IMG/VR virus record: IMGVR_UViG_3300033182_001315
Span: 1-21,676 of that record
Origin: a virus
Reading direction: 5' to 3' (one strand)
DNA length: 21,676 nucleotides
The notes beneath the pieces were generated by a model. The model saw nothing but the letters and a program-made list of their open reading frames with translations, was not told the DNA's origin and did not search any database. Below are positions 16,063 through 21,455 of this stretch, piece after piece. Positions within the stretch are counted from its first letter, which is position 1. Each line of letters begins with the position of its first letter. The position numbers were made by a program, and so were the translations under genes.

Positions 16063-16636
16063 CAAGAAATATATTGTCGGTATAGATTATTCGTTAACTA
16101 GTCCTGCAATTACGGAATATTATGGAACTGAGTGGAATTATAATAGCGGTGATATTTGCCATAGTTGTTTGGCTAGCACTGAACGACAATGGACCGGGTG
16201 GGCCGCCATCCCCAACATAATCGTTGACAAATACCCAGAATATAAAACTGATATAGCAAGATATAATGCTCTGGCTGATTGGGTCTTACATAAAATTATA
16301 AAGTTCAATCGCAGACCTGAAATGATTTACATTGAAAATTATGCTTATTCTGGAACAGGACGTGTTTTTAATATTGCCGAGAACATGGCAATATTAAAAA
16401 ACAAGTTGACTTATGCGGGAATGCGCTATATAATGATAGCACCAACTGCGATTAAAAAGTTCGCAACTGGTAAAGGAAACGCAAACAAAGAATTGATGTT
16501 TGAATCGTTTTTGTCTGACACAGGACGTGATTTAGAAACTGAACTGGAGGTAAAACGTGATAAAAATCCTGTGTCAGACATTGTAGATTCATATTGGATA
16601 TGTAAATATGGATACGAAAATGGCAACAATACCTGA
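16043..16636 (+). CDS. RuvC-like Holliday junction resolvase
   Basis: The 197-residue protein has an RNase H-fold nuclease arrangement: VGIDYSLTSPAI (D15), MIYIENYAYSGTGRVFNIAE (E98), a PTAIKKFATGKGNANKELM block (133-152), and a C-terminal VSDIVDSYWI (D179, D182). The same order of acidic residues and the KFATGKGNA segment are found in RuvC-like resolvases. T4 itself uses endonuclease VII for this task, so this is a replacement by a RuvC-type enzyme. It should cleave branched recombination intermediates before packaging. The start overlaps the zinc-ribbon gene by 20 bases. Confidence 0.85.
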   Translation: MTTGTTDKKYIVGIDYSLTSPAITEYYGTEWNYNSGDICHSCLASTERQWTGWAAIPNIIVDKYPEYKTDIARYNALADWVLHKIIKFNRRPEMIYIENYAYSGTGRVFNIAENMAILKNKLTYAGMRYIMIAPTAIKKFATGKGNANKELMFESFLSDTGRDLETELEVKRDKNPVSDIVDSYWICKYGYENGNNT

Positions 16637-16985
16637 AGAATACGATAGTTTTGATTTTGGTTTTTCTGCTGTTGATGATGAAGAGTATAAAGCAAAGACT
16701 GCTGAAGTTGAACAGAAAATTGTAGAGATTGAGACTAAATCAGAAAGCATTACAAACCTAGAAAAGAAGATTGATTCGGCAATCAACGAACTCAATTACA
16801 AAAAAGAATATCTGGAAGAAAAATATAAAATAGATATGAAAGAGATTGAAAAATTGGTACTGCCTTTATTATATAATCTCATGAAAAATCCAGAAAAAGA
16901 TTATATTTACTGGCCTAATCGTGAATCTATTATCACGAAACAAATTGAAAAAATAAAAGATATCACACAAGATATGGGAGAATAA
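16608..16985 (+). CDS. Conserved coiled-coil protein of marine T4-like phages
   Basis: A 125-residue protein; an ATG at 16620 is an alternative start. It opens with an acidic FDFGFSAVDDEEY stretch, then a long coiled coil (residues about 25-75), then KLVLPLLYNLMKNPEKDYIYW with PNR and a final helix. I recall the block NPEKDYIYWPNR from conserved hypothetical proteins of T4-like phages; the function is not known to me. The overlap with the resolvase and the absence of a gap to iscU place it in the same transcript. Confidence 0.75.
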   Translation: MDTKMATIPEEYDSFDFGFSAVDDEEYKAKTAEVEQKIVEIETKSESITNLEKKIDSAINELNYKKEYLEEKYKIDMKEIEKLVLPLLYNLMKNPEKDYIYWPNRESIITKQIEKIKDITQDMGE

Positions 16986-17363
16986 ATGGCTTATGCTGAA
17001 CAAGTTGTAGATCATTTCACCAATCCAAGAAATGTTGGTTCTTTTGATAAAAATGCTGATGATGTTGGAACTGGGCTTGTAGGAGCTCCAGAATGTGGTG
17101 ATGTTATGAAACTTCAAATACAGGTAGAAAATGATAGAATCGTGGATGCTAAGTTTAAGACGTTTGGGTGTGGCAGTGCCATTGCAAGTTCTTCACTTGC
17201 TACAGAGTGGGTCAAAAATAAAACGCTTGATGAAGCCATGCTCGTCAATAATATAGAAATTGTTGAAGAGTTATCATTACCACCAGTTAAGATACACTGT
17301 TCTGTCCTCGCTGAAGATGCAATTAAAGCAGCAATTGCAGACTATAGAAGTAAAAAGAAGTGA
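16986..17363 (+). CDS. iscU: IscU iron-sulfur cluster scaffold
   Basis: A full-length, 125-residue IscU (E. coli IscU is 128). All cluster ligands are present: C37 with D39 (GAPECGD), C62 (FGCGSAIASSS) and C105 (KIHCSVLAEDAI). The LPPVK sequence (98-102), which binds the HscA chaperone, is also intact. The protein would accept sulfur from a cysteine desulfurase such as IscS and pass nascent clusters to A-type carriers. No desulfurase or HscA is in this window, so host partners are expected. GGGAG precedes the start by 5 bases. It overlaps the first A-type carrier gene by 4 bases, so the genes are coupled. Confidence 0.93.
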   Translation: MAYAEQVVDHFTNPRNVGSFDKNADDVGTGLVGAPECGDVMKLQIQVENDRIVDAKFKTFGCGSAIASSSLATEWVKNKTLDEAMLVNNIEIVEELSLPPVKIHCSVLAEDAIKAAIADYRSKKK

Positions 17364-17722
17364 TTTCATTGACTGAAAAATCGGCTGATAAAATAAAAGA
17401 GATATTGATTGAACAAAAAATTTCAGAGCAACCAATGCTCAGAGTAGGTATAAAAGCAGGTGGTTGCTCTGGATTTACATACGTTCTAGATTTTGAGTCA
17501 AAACCTCATAAATTTGATAAACTTTTTAAGTCACAAGGTATTTCAATATTATGTGATAAAAAGAGTTTATTGTATTTAAAAGGTATTGAAATTGATTGGT
17601 CAGATAATTTGATGGATCGTGGATTTAGATTTAATAATCCAATTGCTAAATCAAGTTGTGGTTGTAGAACATCATTTATGCCGAATGTCGATTCACAACA
17701 AGCAACGCCATCTTGGATGTAA
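17360..17722 (+). CDS. iscA: A-type iron-sulfur carrier (IscA-like)
   Basis: A 120-residue A-type carrier starting at a GTG that overlaps the iscU stop. MISLTEKSADKIKEIL is a classic N-terminus, followed by AGGCSGFTY (C36) and SSCGCRTSF (C100, C102), the three Cys that hold the Fe-S cluster. It has Arg where many members have Gly in CGCG, but all ligands are retained. It probably receives clusters from the phage or host IscU and delivers them to apo-enzymes. The C-terminal dozen residues (Gln/Ser/Pro-rich) exceed the usual length. The gap to the next start is 20 bases. Confidence 0.92.
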   Translation: MISLTEKSADKIKEILIEQKISEQPMLRVGIKAGGCSGFTYVLDFESKPHKFDKLFKSQGISILCDKKSLLYLKGIEIDWSDNLMDRGFRFNNPIAKSSCGCRTSFMPNVDSQQATPSWM

Positions 17723-17742
17723 TAATAAAAGAAAGGATAAAA

Positions 17743-18072
17743 ATGTTTGATAAGATTATGGATTGGATTAAAAGTGTTTTAAATCATGAAAATCCAAAAT
17801 TAGATAAAGCAAAACTGACAACATCGCACGATGAAATAGCATTGAATCAAGAAATTCAACTTTTTGATCAACAAAAAGAGAAAGAATCAAAGGAAGAAAA
17901 ATCAACTGAAAACGTTGTTAAGGAAGAAAAAAAGAAATATCTTAAACAAGAATTGAATAAATTAACCAAAGCAAAATTATTTGATTTAGCAAAAAATGAA
18001 TTTGATTCTGAGCTTGATCCAAAATTGAAAAAAGCAGATTTAGTGGGTGTTATCTTAAAATTACAAGAATGA
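17743..18072 (+). CDS. Charged protein with a C-terminal Rho-N/SAP-like helix-extended motif
   Basis: A 109-residue protein from an ATG with GAAAGGA upstream; an earlier in-frame ATG at 17713 overlaps iscA and lacks a ribosome-binding site. The first 20 residues are an amphipathic helix (MFDKIMDWIKSVLNHENPKL), followed by a Lys/Glu-rich disordered linker. The C-terminal 35 residues (LTKAKLFDLAKNEFDSELDP, then KADLVGVILKLQE) resemble the short Rho-N/HeH/SAP-type helical motif found in nucleic-acid-binding proteins and in some phage head proteins. The function is unknown. Confidence 0.7.
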   Translation: MFDKIMDWIKSVLNHENPKLDKAKLTTSHDEIALNQEIQLFDQQKEKESKEEKSTENVVKEEKKKYLKQELNKLTKAKLFDLAKNEFDSELDPKLKKADLVGVILKLQE

Positions 18073-18212
18073 TTTATAAAATAAAAGTTAGCGATAAGAC
18101 AGTACATAAAACTTCTGATTGGAACGAAGCATTGAGAGTCGTAAAAGAAATTTTTAAAAGAGGACATGACGATATTTATTTGATAGGGGGTAAGATTGGC
18201 TACTGGAGATAA
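18069..18212 (+). CDS. Small hypothetical protein
   Basis: A 47-residue ORF whose ATG overlaps the preceding stop (ATGA) and whose end overlaps the next gene by 17 bases. It is a compact, folded-looking peptide (MIYKIKVSDKTVHKTSDWNE, ALRVVKEIFKRGHDD, ending IGGKIGYWR) with alternating beta and helix patterns. The strict overlap on both sides supports translation. No family is recognised. Confidence 0.65.
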   Translation: MIYKIKVSDKTVHKTSDWNEALRVVKEIFKRGHDDIYLIGGKIGYWR

Positions 18213-18567
18213 TCCGTATCAAATAACTGTGACTGAAAAAGCGAAAAAGATATTTTCTGGTGCGCCAGAGAAATTTATTCGCATCAGTGCTAATCCAAGA
18301 GGATGTTCAGGGTGGAGATGGACATTGGAGTCTACTAATGAAATTCATTTGAATGATGTTTCATTTGAAGATGGTTATATTATTGTTGATAAAGATATAT
18401 TGACAAATGTTATCGGATCTATTACGATAGATTATAAAGATGAAGATATGGTTAATCAAGGTTTCGTATTCATCACAAACTCTGGACAATGTGGATGTGG
18501 TGAGTCATTTCAACCTATAAATCCAAACTATAATAAATTTAATATGTTTCCAGTGAACAATGAATGA
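18196..18567 (+). CDS. Second A-type iron-sulfur carrier (SufA/ErpA/IscA-like)
   Basis: A 123-residue protein starting at TTG 18196 with AGGGGG 5 bases upstream; no ATG is suitable. It has VTEKAKKIF near the N-terminus, PRGCSGW (C37) and QCGCGESF (C99, C101), the three-Cys set of A-type carriers. It is clearly diverged from the carrier at 17360 (little identity outside the motifs), so it is not a recent duplication; it may have been acquired separately or serve different clients. The extension after CGCGESF is Asn/Pro-rich. Two carriers plus a scaffold in 1.6 kb make a dedicated Fe-S module. Confidence 0.9.
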   Translation: MATGDNPYQITVTEKAKKIFSGAPEKFIRISANPRGCSGWRWTLESTNEIHLNDVSFEDGYIIVDKDILTNVIGSITIDYKDEDMVNQGFVFITNSGQCGCGESFQPINPNYNKFNMFPVNNE

Positions 18568-18661
18568 AAATGCTATTTTTACGTTATGGTGTATTGCTAT
18601 GATAATTTTTATGTTTGTTGAAGTAAGTTTTGATTCACTTATAAATACTATAACGAAATAA
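18560..18661 (+). CDS. Tiny single-pass membrane protein
   Basis: A 33-residue ORF overlapping the preceding gene by 8 bases. Residues 5-22 are hydrophobic (AIFTLWCIAMIIFMFVEV), enough for one membrane helix, with a short polar tail. No ribosome-binding site stands out, so translation would rely on coupling. The late promoter TATAAATA lies inside its last codons. It may be a genuine small membrane peptide or a fortuitous frame. Confidence 0.45.
   Translation: MNENAIFTLWCIAMIIFMFVEVSFDSLINTITK
18640..18647 (+). promoter_or_regulatory. T4-type late promoter TATAAATA
   Basis: An exact match to the T4 late promoter element, which is read by RNA polymerase carrying the phage gp55-type sigma factor and the gp33/gp45 co-activator and clamp. 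Transcription would begin near 18653 and run through the structured leader into the ADP-ribosyltransferase-like gene and probably the tmRNA. It is followed by 150 non-coding bases. A second exact copy is at 20617. Confidence 0.7.
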
Positions 18662-18681
18662 ACGAATTCTGACGAGATGTT

Positions 18682-18771
18682 AGGTTCTGCGGCAACAGAA
18701 CTTTTGTGCTTTGACCAATGGCAATTATGCTGTCTAGTACAAGGGACATCAAGCCAACTTTGCCGAGTTGG
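18682..18771 (+). ncRNA. Structured leader RNA with complementary hexaloops
   Basis: The gap 18662-18812 has no convincing gene but is clearly richer in GC than its surroundings. Hairpin 1 pairs 18682-18689 with 18696-18703 (one G-T pair), loop CGGCAA. Hairpin 2 pairs CCAACT 18754-18759 with AGTTGG 18766-18771, loop TTGCCG. The two loops are exact reverse complements and could form a six-pair kissing interaction. A second CAGAAC at 18791-18796, just before the AAAGGA of the next gene, could pair alternatively with GTTCTG of hairpin 1. The element looks like a leader or cis-regulatory RNA for the late transcript; its class is unknown. Confidence 0.55.
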
Positions 18772-18812
18772 GAGTTCACTATGTAGCTTTCAGAACACAA
18801 TAAAGGAAATAA

Positions 18813-19604
18813 ATGATAGCATTCAAAGATTTTTTGCTAGAAGGTAGTGCTGAGGTTAACCTTTCAAAAAAATTGCTCAAAAATCTGAGTGATATTGCGC
18901 GATATTCTATTACAAATTGGGAATGGGCAAATTGGGATAAAGGTGATCTAAGTAAAGCGTACCGTGAAAAAAATGATATTTATGACGAAATAGAAGCACA
19001 AGCAAAAATTCTTAGAGATGCTATTCGTAAACGAGAAGGTAAAAGCATCACCTTGTATCGTGGAATAGTGAACAAAGATATTGATTCACAGAAATTTAGA
19101 GGCAGAATTCTCACGAGTTGGACAAGCAGAGCAAAAGTTGCTGCTTTGTTTGCTGGAATTACTATGGGTATGACTGGAAATAAAATTGTAATGAAAGGCG
19201 AAAACTCCTTCACTAAATTAGAGGGATTGACTAAATCTCAAGCACAAAAAATTCAAGATACAGTAAAACGCGATGGATACGCTAAAATTGGAAATTTTCT
19301 TTTCAAGCGTAAAACGGATAATCCAGAGTGGACAGTAATATTCATAAAAAGTAAATATGGAAATCGTAGATTACCTGATGATGATGCTGTTGAAACAGAT
19401 GACATTGCTCGATGGTTACTCGATAGAATTGAAGATGCTTTGAAATTAAATAGACCTTATGAAGATGAAGGATTTGTTATAAAGAAAGAAATATCAGTTG
19501 ATGATATTGTTTGGGTATTGAATGCTGGTGGGACTATGGAATATATAGTCAAAAATCATAGCAGCATTGACGGAATAAAAATTGGAATAGAAGAATTTTC
19601 TTGA
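18813..19604 (+). CDS. Putative ADP-ribosyltransferase, probably packaged in the capsid
   Basis: A 263-residue protein with AAAGGA before its ATG. The core resembles R-S-E ADP-ribosyltransferases: SITLYRGI (R83), then ILTSWTSRAKVAALFAG (101-115), the STS-type NAD-binding strand, and a C-terminal acidic YEDEGFVI/KKEI segment in which E217/E219 or E226 could be the catalytic Glu. The S-T-S and E-x-E motifs are not canonical, so the family call is moderate. The N-terminus MIAFKDFLLEG resembles the capsid-targeting peptides of T4 internal proteins (MKTYQEFIAEA), which direct proteins into the head for injection. A late promoter upstream fits such a virion effector, comparable to T4 Alt. Confidence 0.6.
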   Translation: MIAFKDFLLEGSAEVNLSKKLLKNLSDIARYSITNWEWANWDKGDLSKAYREKNDIYDEIEAQAKILRDAIRKREGKSITLYRGIVNKDIDSQKFRGRILTSWTSRAKVAALFAGITMGMTGNKIVMKGENSFTKLEGLTKSQAQKIQDTVKRDGYAKIGNFLFKRKTDNPEWTVIFIKSKYGNRRLPDDDAVETDDIARWLLDRIEDALKLNRPYEDEGFVIKKEISVDDIVWVLNAGGTMEYIVKNHSSIDGIKIGIEEFS

Positions 19605-19610
19605 TGACGC

Positions 19611-19841
19611 AGGAAAGTAATTGCTTGGACCTGGGGGCAGAACCCAGCATCTCCACCAAGGTTTCAGACGGGGATGATATAGAATTCGACAGGTTATGAG
19701 GATACTGAAGAGAGAAAATAGGGTTGCGACCAACGCTAAAATTATAATCGCAAATGACGTTGATTATACACCTGTTAGAGTAGCACTTGCTGTCTAATTA
19801 GGTCGGGGTTCGGGGACACCTTGTTATCAAAGTTCCCCTTT
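19611..19841 (+). ncRNA. ssrA: Circularly permuted two-piece tmRNA
   Basis: The acceptor piece comes first: T-arm CTGGG (19631-19635)/CCCAG (19643-19647), acceptor strand CATCTCC (19648-19654), discriminator A and CCA (19656-19658). After an 11-base spacer the coding piece starts with GGGGATG (19670-19676), which pairs with CATCTCC. The conserved AGAATTCGACAGG follows. GAGGATACT (19698-19706) can pair imperfectly with 19616-19626 as helix P2. The resume codon GCA is at 19750, after ATAATC. The tag is ANDVDYTPVRVALAV and the stop TAA is 19795-19797. CCT/TTAGA (19771-19779) pair with TCTAA/AGG (19793-19802) around the tag end. The T-loop GGCAGAA departs from TTCRANN. End positions are approximate. 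Confidence 0.9.
19812..19841 (+). terminator. Terminator-like hairpin ending the tmRNA
   Basis: GGGGA (19812-19816) pairs with TCCCC (19834-19838), with an inner CTTG/CAAAG stem around the loop TTAT, followed by TTT. It lies just after the tmRNA tag and its reverse face also covers the stop codon of the opposite-strand endonuclease, so it may end transcription from both sides. Its layout parallels the terminator at 20579-20609. Confidence 0.6.
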
Positions 19842-20444
19842 GCAATATTTTGGATGAAGACTTTTCATATATCCTGGATTATAATAATTGCCACATAATT
19901 CACATTTTTGTTTAATGATTTGTTTTGGCTTTCGTAATGCTTTTTTATGTTCTTCGGAAAGAGGTCTTCCTTTTTTTCTTGTTGGTTTATCATATGTGAT
20001 ACCTTTATTCCAAGGTGTTTGACCAATATGAGATTTACTCATTTTTTCACGAGATTCTTTAGAAAATTTGTAACCAACTTTGGAGTCAATTATTTTTTGA
20101 ATACTTTCTGGAGAATGTTTGAAATTTTTGGGTTGAATAAAACTTTTATTGTCAGTTTTGTTCAACCACTTATCATCCTTGACAACTTTTAATCGTTGAA
20201 GTACATTTTCTTCCCATTTGCGGGCAGCATCAGCGGTCTCAAAGGTTTTTCTGATTTCATAATCAAAAGCATCTTTACCGTGTTCTTCAATCAAAGATTT
20301 GACGACTTTACTGCTGGTAAAATAGGTTTCCCATAGGTCATCTGGTGAGCAACCTTTAGCAAAACGGACACCATAATAAACTTGACCTGTTGGTTTGAAT
20401 TTGATAAGATATGTATATGGGGTATGATATATAGATTTAGACAT
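19827..20444 (-). CDS. GIY-YIG homing endonuclease with NUMOD3 repeats (SEG-like)
   Basis: The only opposite-strand gene. The 205-residue protein has a variant GIY-YIG module: PYTYLI (9-14), VYYGVRF (22-28, catalytic R27), YFTSS, and E78/E79 in KWEENVLQRL. NUMOD3 DNA-binding motifs follow: HSPESIQKIIDSKVG with FSKESREKMSKSH (110-139), and GRPLSEEHKKALRKP (159-173). A C-terminal Cys cluster is present (C181, C184, H197, C201). GGGAG is 7 bases before its ATG. This is the architecture of the T4 seg endonucleases. Such genes spread by cutting related phage genomes lacking them and being copied in by repair. Its stop codon lies in the tmRNA terminator and a second tmRNA tag end lies beyond its start. 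Confidence 0.92.
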   Translation of the reverse strand: MSKSIYHTPYTYLIKFKPTGQVYYGVRFAKGCSPDDLWETYFTSSKVVKSLIEEHGKDAFDYEIRKTFETADAARKWEENVLQRLKVVKDDKWLNKTDNKSFIQPKNFKHSPESIQKIIDSKVGYKFSKESREKMSKSHIGQTPWNKGITYDKPTRKKGRPLSEEHKKALRKPKQIIKQKCELCGNYYNPGYMKSLHPKYCKGEL

Positions 20445-20476
20445 GACAGTCTCCCTGAAAGATTGTTGTGTTTAGA

Positions 20477-20507
20477 GTAGCAGAGAAACTGCGAATTTCT
20501 CTGCTAC
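20477..20507 (-). promoter_or_regulatory. Perfect 12-bp hairpin in the endonuclease leader
   Basis: GTAGCAGAGAAA (20477-20488) pairs perfectly with TTTCTCTGCTAC (20496-20507), loop CTGCGAA, extended by one A-T pair. It lies 33 bases before the endonuclease start on the minus strand. On that strand CATAAATA (20518 down to 20511), one base from the late element TATAAATA, lies just upstream. T4 homing endonuclease genes are often held back by leader hairpins and expressed late, so a similar control is possible. No T-run follows it on either strand, so it is not a typical terminator. Confidence 0.5.
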
Positions 20508-20524
20508 TTGTATTTATGTATTTT

Positions 20525-20609
20525 AGAATTTATACTCCAGCACGAATGGCAATTGCTGCCTAACTGCTGATGGGCTTGGGAAGTGCCTGGAAACAGAAAC
20601 TTCCTTTTT
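20525..20609 (+). pseudogene. Displaced second tmRNA tag end and terminator
   Basis: Reading from 20528, the codons give IYTPARMAIAA and a TAA stop at 20561-20563. This matches the intact tag's DYTPVRVALAV. Tyr, Thr, Pro, Arg and two Ala are identical, and ACA/ACT, CCT/CCA and AGA/CGA are synonymous swaps. The stretch after the stop ends in a hairpin laid out like the one that ends the tmRNA gene. No resume codon, pseudoknot or 5' piece is present, so this is a 3' fragment separated from its gene by the endonuclease. It retains the canonical ending Ala-Ala. Confidence 0.75.
20579..20609 (+). terminator. Rho-independent terminator
   Basis: GGAAGT (20579-20584) pairs with ACTTCC (20599-20604), with an inner CTG/CAG stem capped by the stable tetraloop GAAA (20590-20593), followed by TTTTT at 20605-20609. 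It would end plus-strand transcripts arriving through the tmRNA remnant and insulate the late promoter 8 bases downstream. Confidence 0.85.
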
Positions 20610-20616
20610 GTCTTGT

Positions 20617-20624
20617 TATAAATA
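20617..20624 (+). promoter_or_regulatory. T4-type late promoter TATAAATA
   Basis: An exact late element directly after the terminator and 31 bases before the holin-like gene. Transcription would start near 20630 and give a short leader with GCGGAAAT before ATG 20656. It marks the membrane and cytochrome-like genes as late genes. Confidence 0.75.
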
Positions 20625-20655
20625 TAATATAGACATTAAATTGGGCGGAAATTAA

Positions 20656-21015
20656 ATGAACGATTTATTTACATCATCGGATATCATTTTGGCAGCGATG
20701 GTGTGCTTTTCCTCGATTTTCGTTTTTCTCTTCAATTTCAGACATGATAGTTTGGCGATTGGAGACATTCATGATGAAAACGGAAATTATAGGTGGGGCA
20801 TGATTGCATTGGATGTAGTCATCAACCTTGGAATGGCATTCACAGGATATTTCTTTATTGTAGTTGTTTTTGGATCTATTCCTCAACTACAAGCACAGCA
20901 AGGGTTTAAATACCCAGTGGCATATCTGTTTGCACTCACTTCAAACGTAAGTATACCAATCGTATTGAAGTGGTTTCAGGCAGAGTTACAGAAACGAATC
21001 AAGAAGATCAAGTGA
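20656..21015 (+). CDS. Three-helix membrane protein, holin candidate
   Basis: A 119-residue protein with three hydrophobic segments: about residues 10-28 (IILAAMVCFSSIFVFLFNF), 48-72 (WGMIALDVVINLGMAFTGYF) and 85-104 (YPVAYLFALTSNVSIPIVLK). It ends in a basic tail (KRIKKIK). This size and topology fit a class I holin, which forms lesions in the inner membrane at the end of infection, and the late promoter upstream agrees. However, no endolysin is in view and the next gene looks like a cytochrome, so a role in an electron-transfer or other membrane complex remains open. It is 8 bases from its neighbour. Confidence 0.75.
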   Translation: MNDLFTSSDIILAAMVCFSSIFVFLFNFRHDSLAIGDIHDENGNYRWGMIALDVVINLGMAFTGYFFIVVVFGSIPQLQAQQGFKYPVAYLFALTSNVSIPIVLKWFQAELQKRIKKIK

Positions 21016-21023
21016 GATAGATT

Positions 21024-21455
21024 ATGGCACAGCAACCAAAACGTGAAATCACAACAGATGGAGATGTAGAAGTAGTCAAGCATGTCGAACAAGAAACACT
21101 GACTACTTCAAAATCAATAAAGACATTTATTTTCATTGTTCTTGGTATTCTGGCATACCTTACTTTTTTCATTATACCCGAAATCAATACCAGAACAGTC
21201 AGAATACAAAAAGACCTTACTTCAATTTTATTACAGAGTCAAAGATACGAGCGATCTGCCAGAGTTTTTTCTAATGATCATGTATGTGCAAGGTGTCATC
21301 TCAACCCCGATTATTTGCTTCACGGTCTTATGTCAAAGTTTAGGAATTTGAACGAGATGAAGGAATATCTCGCAAACGAACACCAAAATTTTTACACAAT
21401 GACTCAGCCCATGGAGGATGAGGAATTGATGGAGATTTTTCGCGGACTTAGATGA
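21024..21455 (+). CDS. Membrane-anchored protein with c-type haem motif
   Basis: The 143-residue protein has a charged N-terminus, one hydrophobic helix (about 32-52) that would anchor it in the inner membrane, and a periplasmic domain. That domain carries VCARCHLNP (C88-A-R-C91-H92), the CxxCH haem c attachment motif, with candidate Met axial ligands at 126 and 130 (YTMTQPM). A C-terminal helix (EDEELMEIFRGLR) resembles that of small class I cytochromes c. Haem would be attached by the host maturation system. A spanin-like function with a chance CxxCH cannot be excluded, since it lies in a late operon after a holin-like gene. Confidence 0.75.
   Translation: MAQQPKREITTDGDVEVVKHVEQETLTTSKSIKTFIFIVLGILAYLTFFIIPEINTRTVRIQKDLTSILLQSQRYERSARVFSNDHVCARCHLNPDYLLHGLMSKFRNLNEMKEYLANEHQNFYTMTQPMEDEELMEIFRGLR

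Noticed and set aside
18669-18676. Hammerhead ribozyme core (CTGACGAG)
   Set aside because: No stem II partner follows and the only GAAA, at 18805, is not placed to complete the core, so the match is probably chance.
18677-18847. A 56-codon Cys-rich reading frame across the leader
   Set aside because: All frames are open for long stretches here because of the higher GC. This one has no ribosome-binding site, overlaps the real start at 18813, and the hairpins explain the region better.
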